64,000 bases of DNA from Providencia vermicola (GTDB taxonomy: Bacteria; Pseudomonadota; Gammaproteobacteria; Enterobacterales; Enterobacteriaceae), in contig NZ_CP048796.1 in NCBI RefSeq assembly GCF_010748935.1, forward strand, positions 1,243,001 through 1,307,000, written 5' to 3'. This document shows, one piece after another, positions 1 through 10,292 of this stretch (positions are counted from its first letter, which is position 1; each line of letters opens with the position of its first letter). The notes under the pieces are model-generated. The model was not told the origin of the DNA, did no database searches, and saw only the letters and a list, made by a program, of their open reading frames with translations. The translations under genes were made by a program, and so were the position numbers.

Positions 1-2691
1 AATGGAAGCTGTTTCGATAGCAATATCACTACCTCCGCCCATAGCAATACCAACATCTGCACGGGCTAATGCCGGAGCATCGTTGATCCCATCACCAACC
101 ATGGCAACCTTATGGCCTTTAGCTTGCAATGATTCAATTGCGGCTGATTTACCGTCTGGCATGACACCCGCAATGACTTCATCAATACCGGCTTCTTTCG
201 CAATGGCTTTCGCGGTGACGGGGTTATCTCCCGTTAACATGACTAAACGGAAACCTTGCTTATGCAGTCGAGCTAGCGCACTGACACTGTCTTCACGTAA
301 TGGGTCACGAATGGACAGCAAAGCAGCCACTTGACCATCGATAGCCAATAATACAGGCGTTACCCCTTGTGAAGCCTGTTGATGTAAGACCGTATCGATC
401 TCGCTCGTATTAACACCGCTTTGTGCAAGGAGTTTTTGATTTCCGAGCAAAACGGTTTGACCATTAACGACTGCACTGATACCGAGACCCGCTAATGTTC
501 TAAATTGCTCATTGGCTGGGAGTGAAAGTCCTTTAGCCCGTTGAGTAATGGCACGAGCAAGCGGGTGGTTAGAGCCACTTTCAAGTGAGGCGGCAATTTG
601 CAACACTTCATGTTCAGAAAAATGATTAAAGGTATGAATATCCGTAACTTGGGGCATTCCTTCCGTTAACGTCCCAGTCTTGTCGAAAACAATGGTATCT
701 AATTCACTGGCTTGCTGGAGGGCATCGGCATCACGTACTAATACGCCAAACTCGGCTGCCCGCCCGACACCAGAAATAATCGACATCGGTGTCGCTAACC
801 CTAATGCGCATGGGCAAGCAATGATCAGAACCGTGGTTGTAATCACTAAGGCATAAGTAATTTGTGGTGCAGGACCGACAAAATACCAAATGAGGCCGGA
901 GATGACGGCAATTGCAACGACCACAGGCACGAATACAGCGGAAATGCGGTCGGCTAATTGGCCAATTTGTGGTTTACTACTTTGTGCTTGGCGAACTAAG
1001 TGAATAATACGTGCAAGCGTGGTTTGGCTACCGACGGCTGCCGCACGGAAAAGAACTGTTCCATCTTGCACAACAGTACCTGCATGAACTTGATCCCCTT
1101 TGGTTTTTTGTTGAGGGATCGGTTCTCCTGTCAGCATAGCTTCATCTAACCAAACTTCGCCTTCTATGATTTCACCATCAACAGGAACACGATCCCCTGT
1201 TGCTAGGCGTAATATCATGCCTTTTTTAACGTGTTCGAGAGGCAAATCGACTTCCCCTTGCTCGGTTACCACACGCGCTGTGGGTGGCGTTAAGTCGAGT
1301 AGCCTTTCCAGCGCTTTTGAAGAGCGTTGACGGGCGCGCTGTTCAAGAGCATGGCCTAAGTTAATCAAACCGATGATCATCGCACTGGCTTCATAATAAA
1401 GATGGCGAGCTTGTTCTGGAAACAGCTCAGGCCATAGATTAACCACTATCGAGTATAACCAAGCCGCCCCAGTTCCTAATGCGACTAAGGTATCCATAGT
1501 CGCACTGCCATTTTTGAGGCTTTGCCATGCATTTTTATAGAAGTGACCACCTGCAAATACCATTACAGCTAAGGTTAAGATACCAATTGTCAGCCAAATG
1601 AAATGGTTTTGAGGGCTTAACATCATATTATCGCCCATCATACCCCAGATCATGACTGGGATACCGAGCGCTAATGCCAGTGCTGATTGCCAACGAAAGC
1701 GACGCATATTGGCATCTGCAACTTGTTGCTGGCGTTCACGTCGTTTCGCTTCATCCTGAATAATTTCTGCACCATAACCGGCTTTTTCAACAGCGGCGAC
1801 GAGATCTGCGGGTTGTGCTGTACCAGTGACTAACGCACTGCGTTCAGCAAGATTAACCCGTGCATTCTCGACCCCTGCTACGCTGGTTAGCGCTTTTTGT
1901 ACTTTATTAACGCAACTCGCACAGGTCATGCCATCTAATAGCAATTGAATACTGTCATCAGCTGGCGATATTTCAGGTTGTTGATCGACGTCAGACTGCT
2001 GTGCCGGAATATCACAGATTGCCGCTGAGCTTGTTTCCGGTTGCTCAGTTGGTATGGTCAGCGGCTCAGTTTTTGGGGCAGTCGTGTCATCTTCATCGCT
2101 CTGCGTTGCTTGATAGCCTATTCCCGTCACTGCTGCAATTAACTGTTCTACCGGAGCATTACCGTAGACAACAGCCGACTCGGTATTCACATCCGCTTTC
2201 TCTACCCCCTCAACGGCTTCAAGGGCGAGGCGAGTTTTTTCTGCACATTTCATGCAGCTCAGTCCTGATAAGGCTAAATTCACACGGTTTGGCACAGCGA
2301 CTTGCGCTTTATAGCCAGCTTGTTCAACGGCTTGAATTAAGGCTTCTGCGGTTGTATTGCCATAAACGCTAGCTTGTTGGGTATCTACAATAGCAGCGGC
2401 AACACCGTCAACGGCTTCAAGAGCTTGCTGAGTTTTACCTGCACAGTTCATGCAACTTAGGCCGGAAAGCTGTAGCGTTACATCCGGTTTTTCAGCCACT
2501 TTGGCTTCATAACCTGCTGCTTCAATGGTTTCAATCAACGACTGTGCACTGGCATTAGTTTCAATAACGGCATACTCGATCGTGACTTTGACATTTTCAA
2601 TATCTGAACGAGCTTCGAGCGCTTTGGTCACTGTATTCACACAGTGCATGCAACTTAGTCCTTGCAGGGAGAGAATGATTTTGCTACTCAT
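1..2691 (-). CDS. copA: Cu(+)-exporting P1B-type ATPase CopA, four N-terminal HMA domains (3' end outside window)
   Basis: Inner-membrane ATPase that pumps Cu(I) out of the cytoplasm. The frame is open from the ATG at 2691 to the window edge (897 codons). It stops within [10 protein letters not shown] of the hinge region, so roughly the last 95 residues and final membrane helices are missing by comparison with E. coli CopA. Visible motifs are the DKTGT phosphorylation site near 671-685 and the membrane Cu motif CPC near 807-817. The N-terminus carries four heavy-metal-associated domains with CMHC (about 2643-2655), CMNC (about 2445-2457), CMKC (about 2244-2256) and CASC (about 1914-1926). E. 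coli CopA has two. A GGAG lies 9 bases before the ATG. It diverges from cueR across a CueR-type operator. Identity is very secure. Confidence 0.95.
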   Translation of the reverse strand, partial: MSSKIILSLQGLSCMHCVNTVTKALEARSDIENVKVTIEYAVIETNASAQSLIETIEAAGYEAKVAEKPDVTLQLSGLSCMNCAGKTQQALEAVDGVAAAIVDTQQASVYGNTTAEALIQAVEQAGYKAQVAVPNRVNLALSGLSCMKCAEKTRLALEAVEGVEKADVNTESAVVYGNAPVEQLIAAVTGIGYQATQSDEDDTTAPKTEPLTIPTEQPETSSAAICDIPAQQSDVDQQPEISPADDSIQLLLDGMTCASCVNKVQKALTSVAGVENARVNLAERSALVTGTAQPADLVAAVEKAGYGAEIIQDEAKRRERQQQVADANMRRFRWQSALALALGIPVMIWGMMGDNMMLSPQNHFIWLTIGILTLAVMVFAGGHFYKNAWQSLKNGSATMDTLVALGTGAAWLYSIVVNLWPELFPEQARHLYYEASAMIIGLINLGHALEQRARQRSSKALERLLDLTPPTARVVTEQGEVDLPLEHVKKGMILRLATGDRVPVDGEIIEGEVWLDEAMLTGEPIPQQKTKGDQVHAGTVVQDGTVLFRAAAVGSQTTLARIIHLVRQAQSSKPQIGQLADRISAVFVPVVVAIAVISGLIWYFVGPAPQITYALVITTTVLIIACPCALGLATPMSIISGVGRAAEFGVLVRDADALQQASELDTIVFDKTGTLTEGMPQVTDIHTFNHFSEHEVLQIAASLESGSNHPLARAITQRAKGLSLPANEQFRTLAGLGISAVVNGQTVLLGNQKLLAQSGVNTSEIDTVLHQQASQGVTPVLLAIDGQVAALLSIRDPLREDSVSALARLHKQGFRLVMLTGDNPVTAKAIAKEAGIDEVIAGVMPDGKSAAIESLQAKGHKVAMVGDGINDAPALARADVGIAMGGGSDIAIETASI

Positions 2692-2790
2692 AAGTTAAAT
2701 CTCCTAAACTCATGACTGATTCCGTCTTTTTTATTATCATGACAGAATTCAATGAGTTTTTTAAATCATATAAATTTTGATATATAGAAA

Positions 2791-2821
2791 AGGTTAAACC
2801 TTCCCTCAAGGTTAAGGTCAA
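2791..2821 (-). promoter_or_regulatory. copA promoter with CueR operator
   Basis: Read on the minus strand, this has a -35 TTGACC (2821-2816), a 19-base spacer and a -10 TAACCT (2796-2791). The spacer contains the perfect 5-5-5 dyad ACCTT-ccctc-AAGGT (2798-2812). The overlong 19-base spacer with a dyad between the two elements is the known layout of MerR-family activated promoters. The sequence closely resembles the E. coli copA promoter. CueR bound to Cu(I), Ag(I) or Au(I) would be expected to untwist the spacer and activate copA. Confidence 0.88.
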
Positions 2822-2829
2822 GAGATATG

Positions 2830-3240
2830 ATGAATATTAGCGAAATTGCCAAAAAAACAGGCCTTACCGCAAAGGCCATTCGTTTTTATGAAGAAAAAGG
2901 TTTAATTACGCCACCTGAGCGGGGCGAAAATAGTTATCGCTATTATCAGGATAGACATCTCGATGAATTGGGCTTATTGAAGCAAGCAAAAGATGTTGGG
3001 TTTACCTTAGAGGAGTGTGGCGAATTACTAGGCTTGTTTCGTAATCCAGCGAGACACAGTGCTGACGTAAAAAGTACGACGATGGCTAAAATCGCTGAAT
3101 TAGAGCAGACAATTGCAAAATTGTCTGCCATAAAGGATACCTTACAAGAATTAGTGGATGCCTGTCCTGGTGATGAGGGCGCTGATTGCCCGATTATTGA
3201 TCACCTTGCACGGAGCTGTTGTCATCATGACAAGGCTTAA
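2830..3240 (+). CDS. cueR: MerR-family copper-responsive activator CueR
   Basis: Transcriptional activator that senses cytoplasmic Cu(I) and switches on copA (and usually cueO). The N-terminal winged HTH starts [15 protein letters not shown] and is followed by the MerR-typical [17 protein letters not shown] dimerisation helix follows. The metal loop [10 protein letters not shown] puts the two thiolate ligands at Cys112 and Cys120, exactly the E. coli CueR positions when the second ATG (2830) is used; this is why I chose it over the ATG at 2827. The C-terminus ends with a CCHH cluster, as in E. coli. It diverges from copA over the shared operator. Its 3' end overlaps the convergent ybbJ-type gene by 47 bases. 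Confidence 0.93.
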   Translation: MNISEIAKKTGLTAKAIRFYEEKGLITPPERGENSYRYYQDRHLDELGLLKQAKDVGFTLEECGELLGLFRNPARHSADVKSTTMAKIAELEQTIAKLSAIKDTLQELVDACPGDEGADCPIIDHLARSCCHHDKA

Positions 3241-3673
3241 CATGCAATGTGATACCATCAACTGAGGTGATAATCACCTCAGTTCCGGCTTTTAATGGTA
3301 ATTCACTATAGACTCGCCAGCTGCCATCCGCTAGACGTGCACGGCTAAAACCCTCTTCAGTATCAGAGAGTAAACGAACTTTGACGCCAATAAGTTGATG
3401 GCTTTTTTGGTTTATCTCATCAGCGGGCACATTTTTGCGTGAACTTAACCATTTCCGCCATAATATCGCGGAAGCGATGGTGAAGACGGCAAATAAGATG
3501 CCTTGCCATTCCCACCCAAGGAAAGGCAGGAGCAATGCCGTGATCGCCACGACTACCGCGGCGATACCTGACCATAATAGATAACCTCCGGTGCCGAGTA
3601 ATTCAGCAATCAGCAATAAACCACCAAGGCATAGCCAAAACCAAGCAGGTTGAGCGCTGATAAGTTCTATCAT
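3194..3673 (-). CDS. ybbJ: NfeD-like inner-membrane protein YbbJ
   Basis: Membrane partner of the SPFH protein QmcA, of the NfeD family. The first 65 residues or so are hydrophobic ([20 protein letters not shown] followed by two further apolar stretches). The C-terminal half is a small soluble OB-like domain ([22 protein letters not shown]), the usual NfeD arrangement. Length 159 aa against about 152 in E. coli. The start overlaps the qmcA stop by ATGA (3670-3673), so the two are translationally coupled, as is usual for NfeD/SPFH pairs. The 3' end runs 47 bases into cueR on the opposite strand, a tight convergent overlap. Molecular role is poorly known; membrane quality control is inferred from the partner. 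Confidence 0.88.
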   Translation of the reverse strand: MIELISAQPAWFWLCLGGLLLIAELLGTGGYLLWSGIAAVVVAITALLLPFLGWEWQGILFAVFTIASAILWRKWLSSRKNVPADEINQKSHQLIGVKVRLLSDTEEGFSRARLADGSWRVYSELPLKAGTEVIITSVDGITLHVKPCHDDNSSVQGDQ

Positions 3674-4617
3674 GAGTTTTCCTGCTTTTCAGTGTTGTTA
3701 TTGCTGTTTTTACTCTGGTTGATAAGTTCAGAGATACCGCCAATCGCCCCCATTAAATTACTGGCTTCAAGAGGCATCATGATGACTTTACTATTATCTG
3801 CCGCACCAATGCTAGCAAGTGCATCGGTGTATTTCTGAGCAACGAAATAATTAATGGCTTGCATGTCACCGGCAGAGATAGCCTCAGACACCATTTGGGT
3901 GGCTTTAGCCTCGGCCTCAGCGGCTCTCTCGCGAGCCTCTGCTTGCAGGAATGCAGACTGACGATCCCCTTCAGCTTTGAGAATTTGTGATTGTTTTTCA
4001 CCTTCGGCTTTTAGGATCGCGGCTTGACGGATACCCTCTGCCTCAAGAATATCAGCACGCTTAGTACGTTCCGCTTTCATCTGTGCGTTCATCGCGTTAA
4101 TAAGCTCTTTAGGCGGTTTTACATCACGAATTTCAATACGGGTAATTTTCACGCCCCAAGGGTTGGTTGCATCATCCACGATATGAAGCAGGCGAGAGTT
4201 AATCGCATCACGTTGTGACAGCATTTCATCCAATTCCATTGAGCCTAAAACGGTACGGATATTGGTCATGGTGAGATTCAGTACAGACAGCTCAAGGTTG
4301 CTGACTTCATAGGCTGCACGGACTGGGTCAACGACTTGAATAAAGCAAACAGCATCAATCGTTACGTTAGCGTTATCGCGTGAGATAACTTCTTGTGATG
4401 GAATATCAAGGACTTGTTCCATCATATTGATACGACGACCTATTTTATCCATAAAAGGCACAATGATATGAAGACCCGGTTGTAATGTGCGGGTATAGCG
4501 CCCAAAACGTTCAACAGTCCATTGGTATCCTTGCGGTACTGTTTTTACGCAGGTAAAAACAATAACGATGGCGATAAAAATGATTATGGGTATAGCACCA
4601 AACGCGAACAAGTCCAT
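3670..4617 (-). CDS. qmcA: SPFH/stomatin-like membrane protein QmcA
   Basis: Band-7/SPFH scaffold protein of the inner membrane. It has one N-terminal membrane anchor ([19 protein letters not shown]), then the stomatin core with [15 protein letters not shown] and [16 protein letters not shown] long Ala/Glu-rich coiled-coil follows ([19 protein letters not shown] and repeats, about residues 190-245). Length 315 aa, near the 305 of E. coli QmcA. It forms an operon with the NfeD gene by a 4-base overlap. In E. coli the fetAB (ybbLM) genes sit between qmcA and cnoX. Here only 13 bases separate qmcA from cnoX, so that pair is absent at this place. Known family links are to FtsH/HflKC-like membrane domains; the exact role is inferred. 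Confidence 0.92.
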   Translation of the reverse strand: MDLFAFGAIPIIIFIAIVIVFTCVKTVPQGYQWTVERFGRYTRTLQPGLHIIVPFMDKIGRRINMMEQVLDIPSQEVISRDNANVTIDAVCFIQVVDPVRAAYEVSNLELSVLNLTMTNIRTVLGSMELDEMLSQRDAINSRLLHIVDDATNPWGVKITRIEIRDVKPPKELINAMNAQMKAERTKRADILEAEGIRQAAILKAEGEKQSQILKAEGDRQSAFLQAEARERAAEAEAKATQMVSEAISAGDMQAINYFVAQKYTDALASIGAADNSKVIMMPLEASNLMGAIGGISELINQSKNSNNNTEKQENS

Positions 4618-4630
4618 TATTAATCCTTAC

Positions 4631-5488
4631 TTAATAAAGTAATGAATACACTTGGCGACGATATTTACTGGCGACAGCATCACCCGTTCCCATCGCTGAC
4701 ATAATATCCATCATGGTTTTTTTCACAGCGCCTTCTCCAGCACTGAGGTCTTTTTTCAAGAAGTTTAGTAATATTTCTAATGCTTCTTCATTACGATTGA
4801 CTTCATGCAATTTTAGGGCTAATTGCACTGCTAAAGCCGCATTGCTCGGGTCCGCTTCAAATTGCTGTTGTAGCTGTTGAATTTCTGGTGTATCAGCAGC
4901 TTGTCTTAACAGTTCAATTTGGGCAAGCAAGCCTTGATAACGGCTGTCTTGATCTTGCATTGGCACGGATGACAATGTCGTTTCAGCCTCATCAACTTGA
5001 TTCAGTTGGATTTGCGTTTCAGCCAGCAGTAATGTGATTTCACTGTTTTTAGCATTGAGCTGGTGGGCTTCTTTCAGTAATGGTAAGGCTTCTTGGTGCT
5101 TACCTTCAGCGATCAATTCTGCTGCTTGTGCTGCTTTTAATTCTTCAGGGCTTGGTAAAACGCGTGAAAGTATCTCTAACACGACTTCCTCGGGTTGAGG
5201 GCCTTGAAAACCATCAACAGGACGACCTTCTTGCAATACATAGACAGTAGGGATTGCTCGAAGACCAAACTGAGCGGCAACGTTTTGTTCTACATCACAA
5301 TTAACTCGAGCCAATATAAATAGGCCGGCATAGTCATTGGCAATTTTGTCGAGCGTTGCGCCAAGCTCTTGGCAATGTGGACTTTGTGCTGACCAGAAAT
5401 AGAACATAACAGGTATCTGCATTGATTGTTCTACGACTTGGTGCAGGTTTTGTTCATTAACATCGATGATTTGGGCAAAAGCTTGCAT
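4631..5488 (-). CDS. cnoX: Chaperedoxin CnoX (YbbN), thioredoxin-like plus TPR
   Basis: Cytoplasmic holdase that protects proteins from hypochlorite stress and hands clients to GroEL and DnaK in E. coli. Residues 1-110 are a thioredoxin fold whose active site reads SPHC in [11 protein letters not shown], so it lacks the CxxC pair and cannot act as a classical disulfide reductase, as in E. coli YbbN (SQHC). The rest is TPR-like helices ([19 protein letters not shown], the conserved [11 protein letters not shown]-type stretch written here as [11 protein letters not shown], and [11 protein letters not shown]). The C-terminus [13 protein letters not shown] matches the family tail. 285 aa, full length. 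It lies 13 bases upstream of qmcA, probably in the same transcript. Confidence 0.93.
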   Translation of the reverse strand: MQAFAQIIDVNEQNLHQVVEQSMQIPVMFYFWSAQSPHCQELGATLDKIANDYAGLFILARVNCDVEQNVAAQFGLRAIPTVYVLQEGRPVDGFQGPQPEEVVLEILSRVLPSPEELKAAQAAELIAEGKHQEALPLLKEAHQLNAKNSEITLLLAETQIQLNQVDEAETTLSSVPMQDQDSRYQGLLAQIELLRQAADTPEIQQLQQQFEADPSNAALAVQLALKLHEVNRNEEALEILLNFLKKDLSAGEGAVKKTMMDIMSAMGTGDAVASKYRRQVYSLLY

Positions 5489-5547
5489 AAGATATCTCTT
5501 TCAAATAAGTTTCTAATATTGTATACGTGGGGCTAATTTGTTTTTTT

Positions 5548-6333
5548 TCAAGCTTTTTTTCCCTGACCCGCCAGTATTTTATCCATTAAACAGTCCGGCA
5601 AGAGTCGTTTTAGAATACGTACCGCAACAGTCAGTAACGTAACAGAATAACGAATACGCGGACGAGTGCTTTCAAGGGCATGCACTAATTTTTCCACCAC
5701 ATGTTCTGGGGTTAAGGTAAAACGTTGTGCGATACTTGGATTTTTAACCGGTTTATCCTGCTGAGTCTGTTCTACGTTATGGGTGAAATGGGTATGAATA
5801 GGTCCCGGTTCAATTAAACTCACATGGATGTTGGTCCCTTTTAATTCGAGACGTAGTGCATCTGACCAAGCCTCTAATGCATATTTACTGGCTGCATAAG
5901 CGCCACGGCCGGGCGTAGAGATAATTCCCATTACTGAGCTAGTTTGGACGATCCGCCCTTCATTATGTGCTAGCATCGCTGGGAGTAGACGCAAGGTCAA
6001 TTGGTGTATTCCGAAAAAGTTAGTCGAAAACTGAGCTTCTAACTGCTGGCGGCTAATACTAGTGAGTTCACCGTAGACGCCAAATCCCGCGTTATTGAAT
6101 AATCCGAAAAGCCGACCATGACAGAGGCTGAGTACCTCATCCGCAGCGCGATCTATGCTATGGTTATCATCAAGATTGAGCTCTACAGCATCAAATCCCA
6201 ATCCTTTGAGACGTAAAATATCGGCTTCTTTACGGCAAGCGACAATCACATGATAGCCGCGTTGGCGAAGGGTTTGAGCTGCACACAACCCAATACCGCT
6301 AGATGCACCAGTGATAAATACCGATTTTTGCAT
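5548..6333 (-). CDS. ybbO: Short-chain dehydrogenase/reductase YbbO
   Basis: NADP-dependent short-chain dehydrogenase; the E. coli relative reduces aldehydes. The Rossmann nucleotide site is TGASSGIG near the N-terminus, NNAG follows at about residue 80, and the catalytic Ser plus YAASK (Tyr/Lys) sit in SSVMGIISTPGRGAYAASK. The frame can begin at a TTG at 6357 (269 aa). I prefer the ATG at 6333 because AGG lies 8 bases upstream of it in GTAGGTAAAGTT. The codons before it (GKV) are also conserved in E. coli YbbO, so the longer start remains possible. It lies between tesA and cnoX on the same strand, with gaps of 60-70 bases. Confidence 0.88.
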   Translation of the reverse strand: MQKSVFITGASSGIGLCAAQTLRQRGYHVIVACRKEADILRLKGLGFDAVELNLDDNHSIDRAADEVLSLCHGRLFGLFNNAGFGVYGELTSISRQQLEAQFSTNFFGIHQLTLRLLPAMLAHNEGRIVQTSSVMGIISTPGRGAYAASKYALEAWSDALRLELKGTNIHVSLIEPGPIHTHFTHNVEQTQQDKPVKNPSIAQRFTLTPEHVVEKLVHALESTRPRIRYSVTLLTVAVRILKRLLPDCLMDKILAGQGKKA

Positions 6334-6401
6334 AACTTTACCTACCTGTAGGCTCAAATTGAGATAAAAATTGCTTTATTATTACTCACTTATTTAAACC
6401 T

Positions 6402-7043
6402 TTATTCTGATGGTGAAAATAAATAAGGTTGCAATTGTTTTTCCATAAAATCAGCAATAGAAGGTTGAGCTTCTTCTGTTGGATGAATACCATCCTGTTG
6501 GATCCATTCAGGCTTGGTAATAATGGTTTCCATATAAAAAGGCAGCAGTGGAACCGCGTTTTTTTGCGCAAGCGTCGGATAGACTTTTTCAAAACTAGAA
6601 GTATAGCGTTTACCGTAGTTTGGCGGTATACGAATTTGCATTAAAAGCGGTTTAGCGCCCGATTGCGTTATTTGTTCGATAATTTGTTGTAGTGTGTTTT
6701 CCATCTGTTGAACAGATAACCCCTGCAAACCATCGTTTGCACCTAACTCGATCAACACCCAGTCGGGTTTATTTTGTTCCAGTAAGGCAGGAAGACGCTC
6801 CAGTCCTTGTGCGGAGGTGTTTCCACTGATACTGCCGTTAACAACAATAACGGGCGGTGACAATTTCTGCCAACGTTCGGCGAGTAAGGATGCCCAAGCT
6901 TGCTCTGCCGGTAGTCGATAGCCTGCACTTAGGCTGTCACCCAGGATCAATAGTTTTGTGGTGGCGAGTGCTGGTCCACTCGCGCCAAATAACAGGAGAA
7001 ATACCAGTAAATGTCGGCGGAAAATATTCTTGAAGTTCATCAT
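6402..7043 (-). CDS. tesA: Periplasmic acyl-CoA thioesterase I / lysophospholipase TesA
   Basis: Multifunctional SGNH hydrolase (thioesterase I, protease I, lysophospholipase L1) exported to the periplasm. The signal peptide is [20 protein letters not shown]... ending at ALA. The nucleophile block is GDSLSAGY, then the oxyanion residues in NGSISGNTSAQGL and GANDGL, and the catalytic Asp-His in DGIHP. 213 aa with the ATG at 7043; the frame extends upstream to 7091, but E. coli TesA begins MMNF, which decides the start. The first 33 bases overlap the start of ybbA on the other strand, so the two genes overlap head to head. Confidence 0.94.
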   Translation of the reverse strand: MMNFKNIFRRHLLVFLLLFGASGPALATTKLLILGDSLSAGYRLPAEQAWASLLAERWQKLSPPVIVVNGSISGNTSAQGLERLPALLEQNKPDWVLIELGANDGLQGLSVQQMENTLQQIIEQITQSGAKPLLMQIRIPPNYGKRYTSSFEKVYPTLAQKNAVPLLPFYMETIITKPEWIQQDGIHPTEEAQPSIADFMEKQLQPYLFSPSE

Positions 7044-7697
7044 CTCATTAAACGTGTTGGTCAAGGTGAACATGAATTGACTATATTGCAAGGTGTTGAG
7101 CTAATTGTCGAGTCCGGTCAAACAATTGCTTTAATTGGCGAGTCAGGTTCTGGTAAATCGACACTGCTCGGTATCATTGCTGGACTGGATGATGGCAGCA
7201 GCGGTAGCGTTAGCCTGTTAGGCCAAGATCTTACTCAACTGGATGAAGAACAACGGGCATTTCTCCGTGCTCAGAGTGTTGGATTTGTTTTTCAATCGTT
7301 TATGTTGATCCCTTCACTCAATGCGCTAGAGAATGTGCAGTTACCCGCCTTATTGCGCGGAGAGCCCGAGTCTGCAAGTTATCAACAAGCCGCGAGTTTA
7401 TTGACTGAATTGGGGTTAGGTAATCGATTAAAACATATGCCAGCTCAATTATCAGGAGGTGAACAACAGCGTGTCGCCTTAGCGAGAGCATTTAATGGTC
7501 GCCCTAAAATTCTGTTTGCAGATGAACCGACTGGCAACCTTGATCGTCATACCGGCGATAAAATTGCAGACTTATTATTCTCAATGAACAAAGAATATGG
7601 CACGACGTTGATTTTAGTGACCCATGACAATGAATTGGCAGCTCGTTGCCAACGTCGTTTACGATTAGTGGATGGTGTATTGAGGGAAGAGGCATGA
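7011..7697 (+). CDS. ybbA: ABC transporter ATP-binding protein YbbA
   Basis: ATPase of an ABC system of the LolD/MacB type, paired with the permease YbbP. Walker [10 protein letters not shown] (about residues 43-51), Q-loop FVFQSFM, signature [14 protein letters not shown], Walker B ILFADEP and the switch His in LVTHD are all present. 228 aa, the same as E. coli. The ATG at 7011 has GGAG 12 bases upstream and lies inside the tesA coding region. The stop overlaps the ybbP start by ATGA. The substrate of YbbAP is not established; a mechanotransmission-type role acting on outer-membrane or secreted hydrophobic compounds is possible, given the family and the tesA neighbour. Confidence 0.93.
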   Translation: MSAENILEVHHLIKRVGQGEHELTILQGVELIVESGQTIALIGESGSGKSTLLGIIAGLDDGSSGSVSLLGQDLTQLDEEQRAFLRAQSVGFVFQSFMLIPSLNALENVQLPALLRGEPESASYQQAASLLTELGLGNRLKHMPAQLSGGEQQRVALARAFNGRPKILFADEPTGNLDRHTGDKIADLLFSMNKEYGTTLILVTHDNELAARCQRRLRLVDGVLREEA

Positions 7698-10141
7698 TTT
7701 GGCGTTGGTTTTGGCGAGAATGGAAAACGCCATCACTTTTGATTGTCTGGCTTGCGCTAACATTGGCAGTGGCATGTGTTTTAGCGTTAGGACGCATTAG
7801 CGATCGTATTGAAAACAGCATGAGCTATCAAAGCCGTGAACTGTTGGCAGGCGATTTGGTGCTACGTTCATCTCATCCTAGTGATCCCTCTTGGTTACAA
7901 CAAGCCAAAGATAACGGCTTAACGCTAAGCCAGCAAATGTCGTTTTCTACCATGGCATACTCAACGGTAGATGAAGCGTTACGCCCTCAACTAGTCCTAG
8001 TGAAAGCGGCGGATCAGGCATATCCATTGTATGGTGAGCTCATTACTGAGCCAGCAGGGCTGCGCCCAACGAAAGGGGAAATTTTAGTCACCCCTCGTTT
8101 ATTGGAGTTACTGAATTTAAAGATTGGCGATGATATTGATATTGGCGATGCCACGTTAAAAATTTCAGGTAAATTAATTCAAGAGCCTGATAGTGGTTTT
8201 AACCCATTTCAAATTGCCCCTAGAGTGTTAATTGCATTGGACGATGCAGAATCGACAGGAGCAGTTCAGGTAGGGAGCCGCTTAACTTATCGCGATATGT
8301 TTGCGGGCGATAGTGCCGCTATTGATGCATTTGAGGCTCAGTTTGATAAGCAACTCAGAACTGACCAACGTTGGTATACCTTAAAAGAAAATAGCGGGGC
8401 AGTAGGGAAAACGTTCCAACGCGCTCAGCAATTTTTACTGCTGTCGGTATTGTTGACCTTGTTGTTAGCAATCGCGGCAGTGGTTGTCTCGATGACCCAT
8501 TATTGTCGTAGTCGTCACCAACTAATCGCGGTATTGAAAACGTTGGGGGCTGGGCGTTCAGCATTACAAAAATGGGTTATTGGTCAGTGGTTAGTGATAT
8601 TAATGGCGGCGGCGCTATTAGGGTCGCTGTTAGGATTAGCGTTCGAAGGTATTTTGATGCAAATACTGGGCGCAATGTTACCTAAAGCACTTCCTTCAGC
8701 GAGTTTATGGCCATGGGTTTGGGCTATTGGTACGCTATTTATAATTGCCATAATTGTCGGGATCCGTCCTTATCGCCAATTGATGGCTACGCAACCATCA
8801 CGAGTTTTACGGGAAGATGCTCCTTCACCTGTTTGGCCGCTGTATTATTATTTGCCAATCGTCAGCTTGATCGTTGTTGGGGGACTCTTTCTGTTTGCCG
8901 GAGTTAACCCTCTTTTATGGTCAATTTTGATTGGTATTGTGATCGTCGCGGTTTTATTGGCATTAATTGGGTGGCTAGGTTTGTGGCTATTGCGGCAATT
9001 GAAGTTTAAGCAATTGAGTTTACGTCTTTCAGTTAGCCGTTTATTGCGTCAACCGCTACAAACAATTACGCAAATGAGTGCATTTTCGCTCTCATTCATG
9101 TTGCTGGCACTATTGATCTTAGTGAGGGGGGATTTATTGGATAGATGGCAGCAGCAACTGCCAGCAGACAGCCCCAATTATTTTCTAATTAATATGAATG
9201 AGTCACAGATAAAACCGGTGACAGAGCTGTTAGCGAAGCACCAAGTGAAGCCGACAGAGTTTTATCCGGTAGTATTAGCTCGTTTGTCTGAAATAAATAA
9301 TACCTCTGCAATAGAGTGGGCTGATGAGAGAGACCCTAACAATAATACGGTGCGACGTGAATTAAGCCTCACATGGCAATCCTCTCTACCTGACGCCAAT
9401 GTGGTGAATGAAGGAACGTGGCCGCCTAAAGAGGGAGAAGTTTCCATTGAACAAACTGTGGTGAAACAGCTAGGAATCAAAATAGGGGATAAACTGACGT
9501 TTAATGCGGGAGCTCAAGTCTTTAGTGCAACAGTCAGTAGCATTCGTACTGTTGACTGGGAAAGTTTGCGACCGAACTTTTTCTTTATCTTCTCAGAGGA
9601 GACTTTAAACGATATCCCCGCGACATGGATGAGCAGTTTTTACTATGATGGCAATGGCAAATTGTTAACGGATTTGAGCCGTAACTATCCTACTATCAAT
9701 GTATTAGATACTGGTGCCTTGATCGCACAAATCCAGCAAATTTTACAACAAGTAAGTCAAGCGCTTGAAGTCATGGTAGTACTCGTGATTTTCTGTGGTT
9801 TACTACTTTTATTAGCGCAAATTCAAGTCGGAATGAGCCAAAGAGAACGCGAGTTAGTGGTCTATCGCACGTTAGGGGCAAGTAAAAAATTGATGCGTCG
9901 TACCTTATGGAGTGAATTTGCCTTACTTGGCTTAATGGCGGGACTTGCGGCGGCATTTGGTGCAGAGGTTGCTTTATGGTTATTACAAACCAAAGTGTTT
10001 GATTTTCCTTGGCAGCCAGAGTGGTCAATGTGGTTATTATTGCCATTATGTGCAGCGCTACTGCTATCGATTTGTGGTAGCTGGCTTGGCATTCGTTTGT
10101 TAGGCACTGGCAATCAACATCGTCGCATGCCAAATAGCTAA
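7694..10141 (+). CDS. ybbP: ABC transporter permease YbbP (FtsX/MacB type)
   Basis: Large inner-membrane permease with two FtsX-type domains and two periplasmic segments. An N-terminal helix (LIVWLALTLAVACVLALG) precedes a periplasmic domain of about 210 residues. Helices of the first FtsX block lie around residues 245-440 (LLLSVLLTLLLAIAAVVVS onward). A second periplasmic domain and a C-terminal FtsX block (ALEVMVVLVIFCGLLLLLAQ) follow. 815 aa from the ATG at 7694, close to 804 in E. coli. The frame is open further upstream, but the ATGA overlap with ybbA and the family start (MI-RWFWREW) fix the start. It works with YbbA; substrate unknown. Confidence 0.92.
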   Translation: MIWRWFWREWKTPSLLIVWLALTLAVACVLALGRISDRIENSMSYQSRELLAGDLVLRSSHPSDPSWLQQAKDNGLTLSQQMSFSTMAYSTVDEALRPQLVLVKAADQAYPLYGELITEPAGLRPTKGEILVTPRLLELLNLKIGDDIDIGDATLKISGKLIQEPDSGFNPFQIAPRVLIALDDAESTGAVQVGSRLTYRDMFAGDSAAIDAFEAQFDKQLRTDQRWYTLKENSGAVGKTFQRAQQFLLLSVLLTLLLAIAAVVVSMTHYCRSRHQLIAVLKTLGAGRSALQKWVIGQWLVILMAAALLGSLLGLAFEGILMQILGAMLPKALPSASLWPWVWAIGTLFIIAIIVGIRPYRQLMATQPSRVLREDAPSPVWPLYYYLPIVSLIVVGGLFLFAGVNPLLWSILIGIVIVAVLLALIGWLGLWLLRQLKFKQLSLRLSVSRLLRQPLQTITQMSAFSLSFMLLALLILVRGDLLDRWQQQLPADSPNYFLINMNESQIKPVTELLAKHQVKPTEFYPVVLARLSEINNTSAIEWADERDPNNNTVRRELSLTWQSSLPDANVVNEGTWPPKEGEVSIEQTVVKQLGIKIGDKLTFNAGAQVFSATVSSIRTVDWESLRPNFFFIFSEETLNDIPATWMSSFYYDGNGKLLTDLSRNYPTINVLDTGALIAQIQQILQQVSQALEVMVVLVIFCGLLLLLAQIQVGMSQRERELVVYRTLGASKKLMRRTLWSEFALLGLMAGLAAAFGAEVALWLLQTKVFDFPWQPEWSMWLLLPLCAALLLSICGSWLGIRLLGTGNQHRRMPNS

Positions 10142-10155
10142 TTTATTTTATGAAT

Positions 10156-10196
10156 ACGGCTTCTTATTTTTGACTAGTGCAGGAGTAAGAAGCCGT
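10156..10196. terminator. Long inverted repeat after ybbP
   Basis: Perfect 11-base arms ACGGCTTCTTA (10156-10166) and TAAGAAGCCGT (10186-10196) with a 19-base loop, 14 bases after the ybbP stop. No T-run follows, so it may stabilise the 3' end or act as a weak terminator rather than being a classical rho-independent one. Confidence 0.5.
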
Positions 10197-10292
10197 TCAA
10201 ATAACTGTCTTAATTCCATCACTAAATTGTCATTTATCCTGCTTATGATTCCCGAGTCAATAAATGATTAACTATTTGATGGGAACATAATA

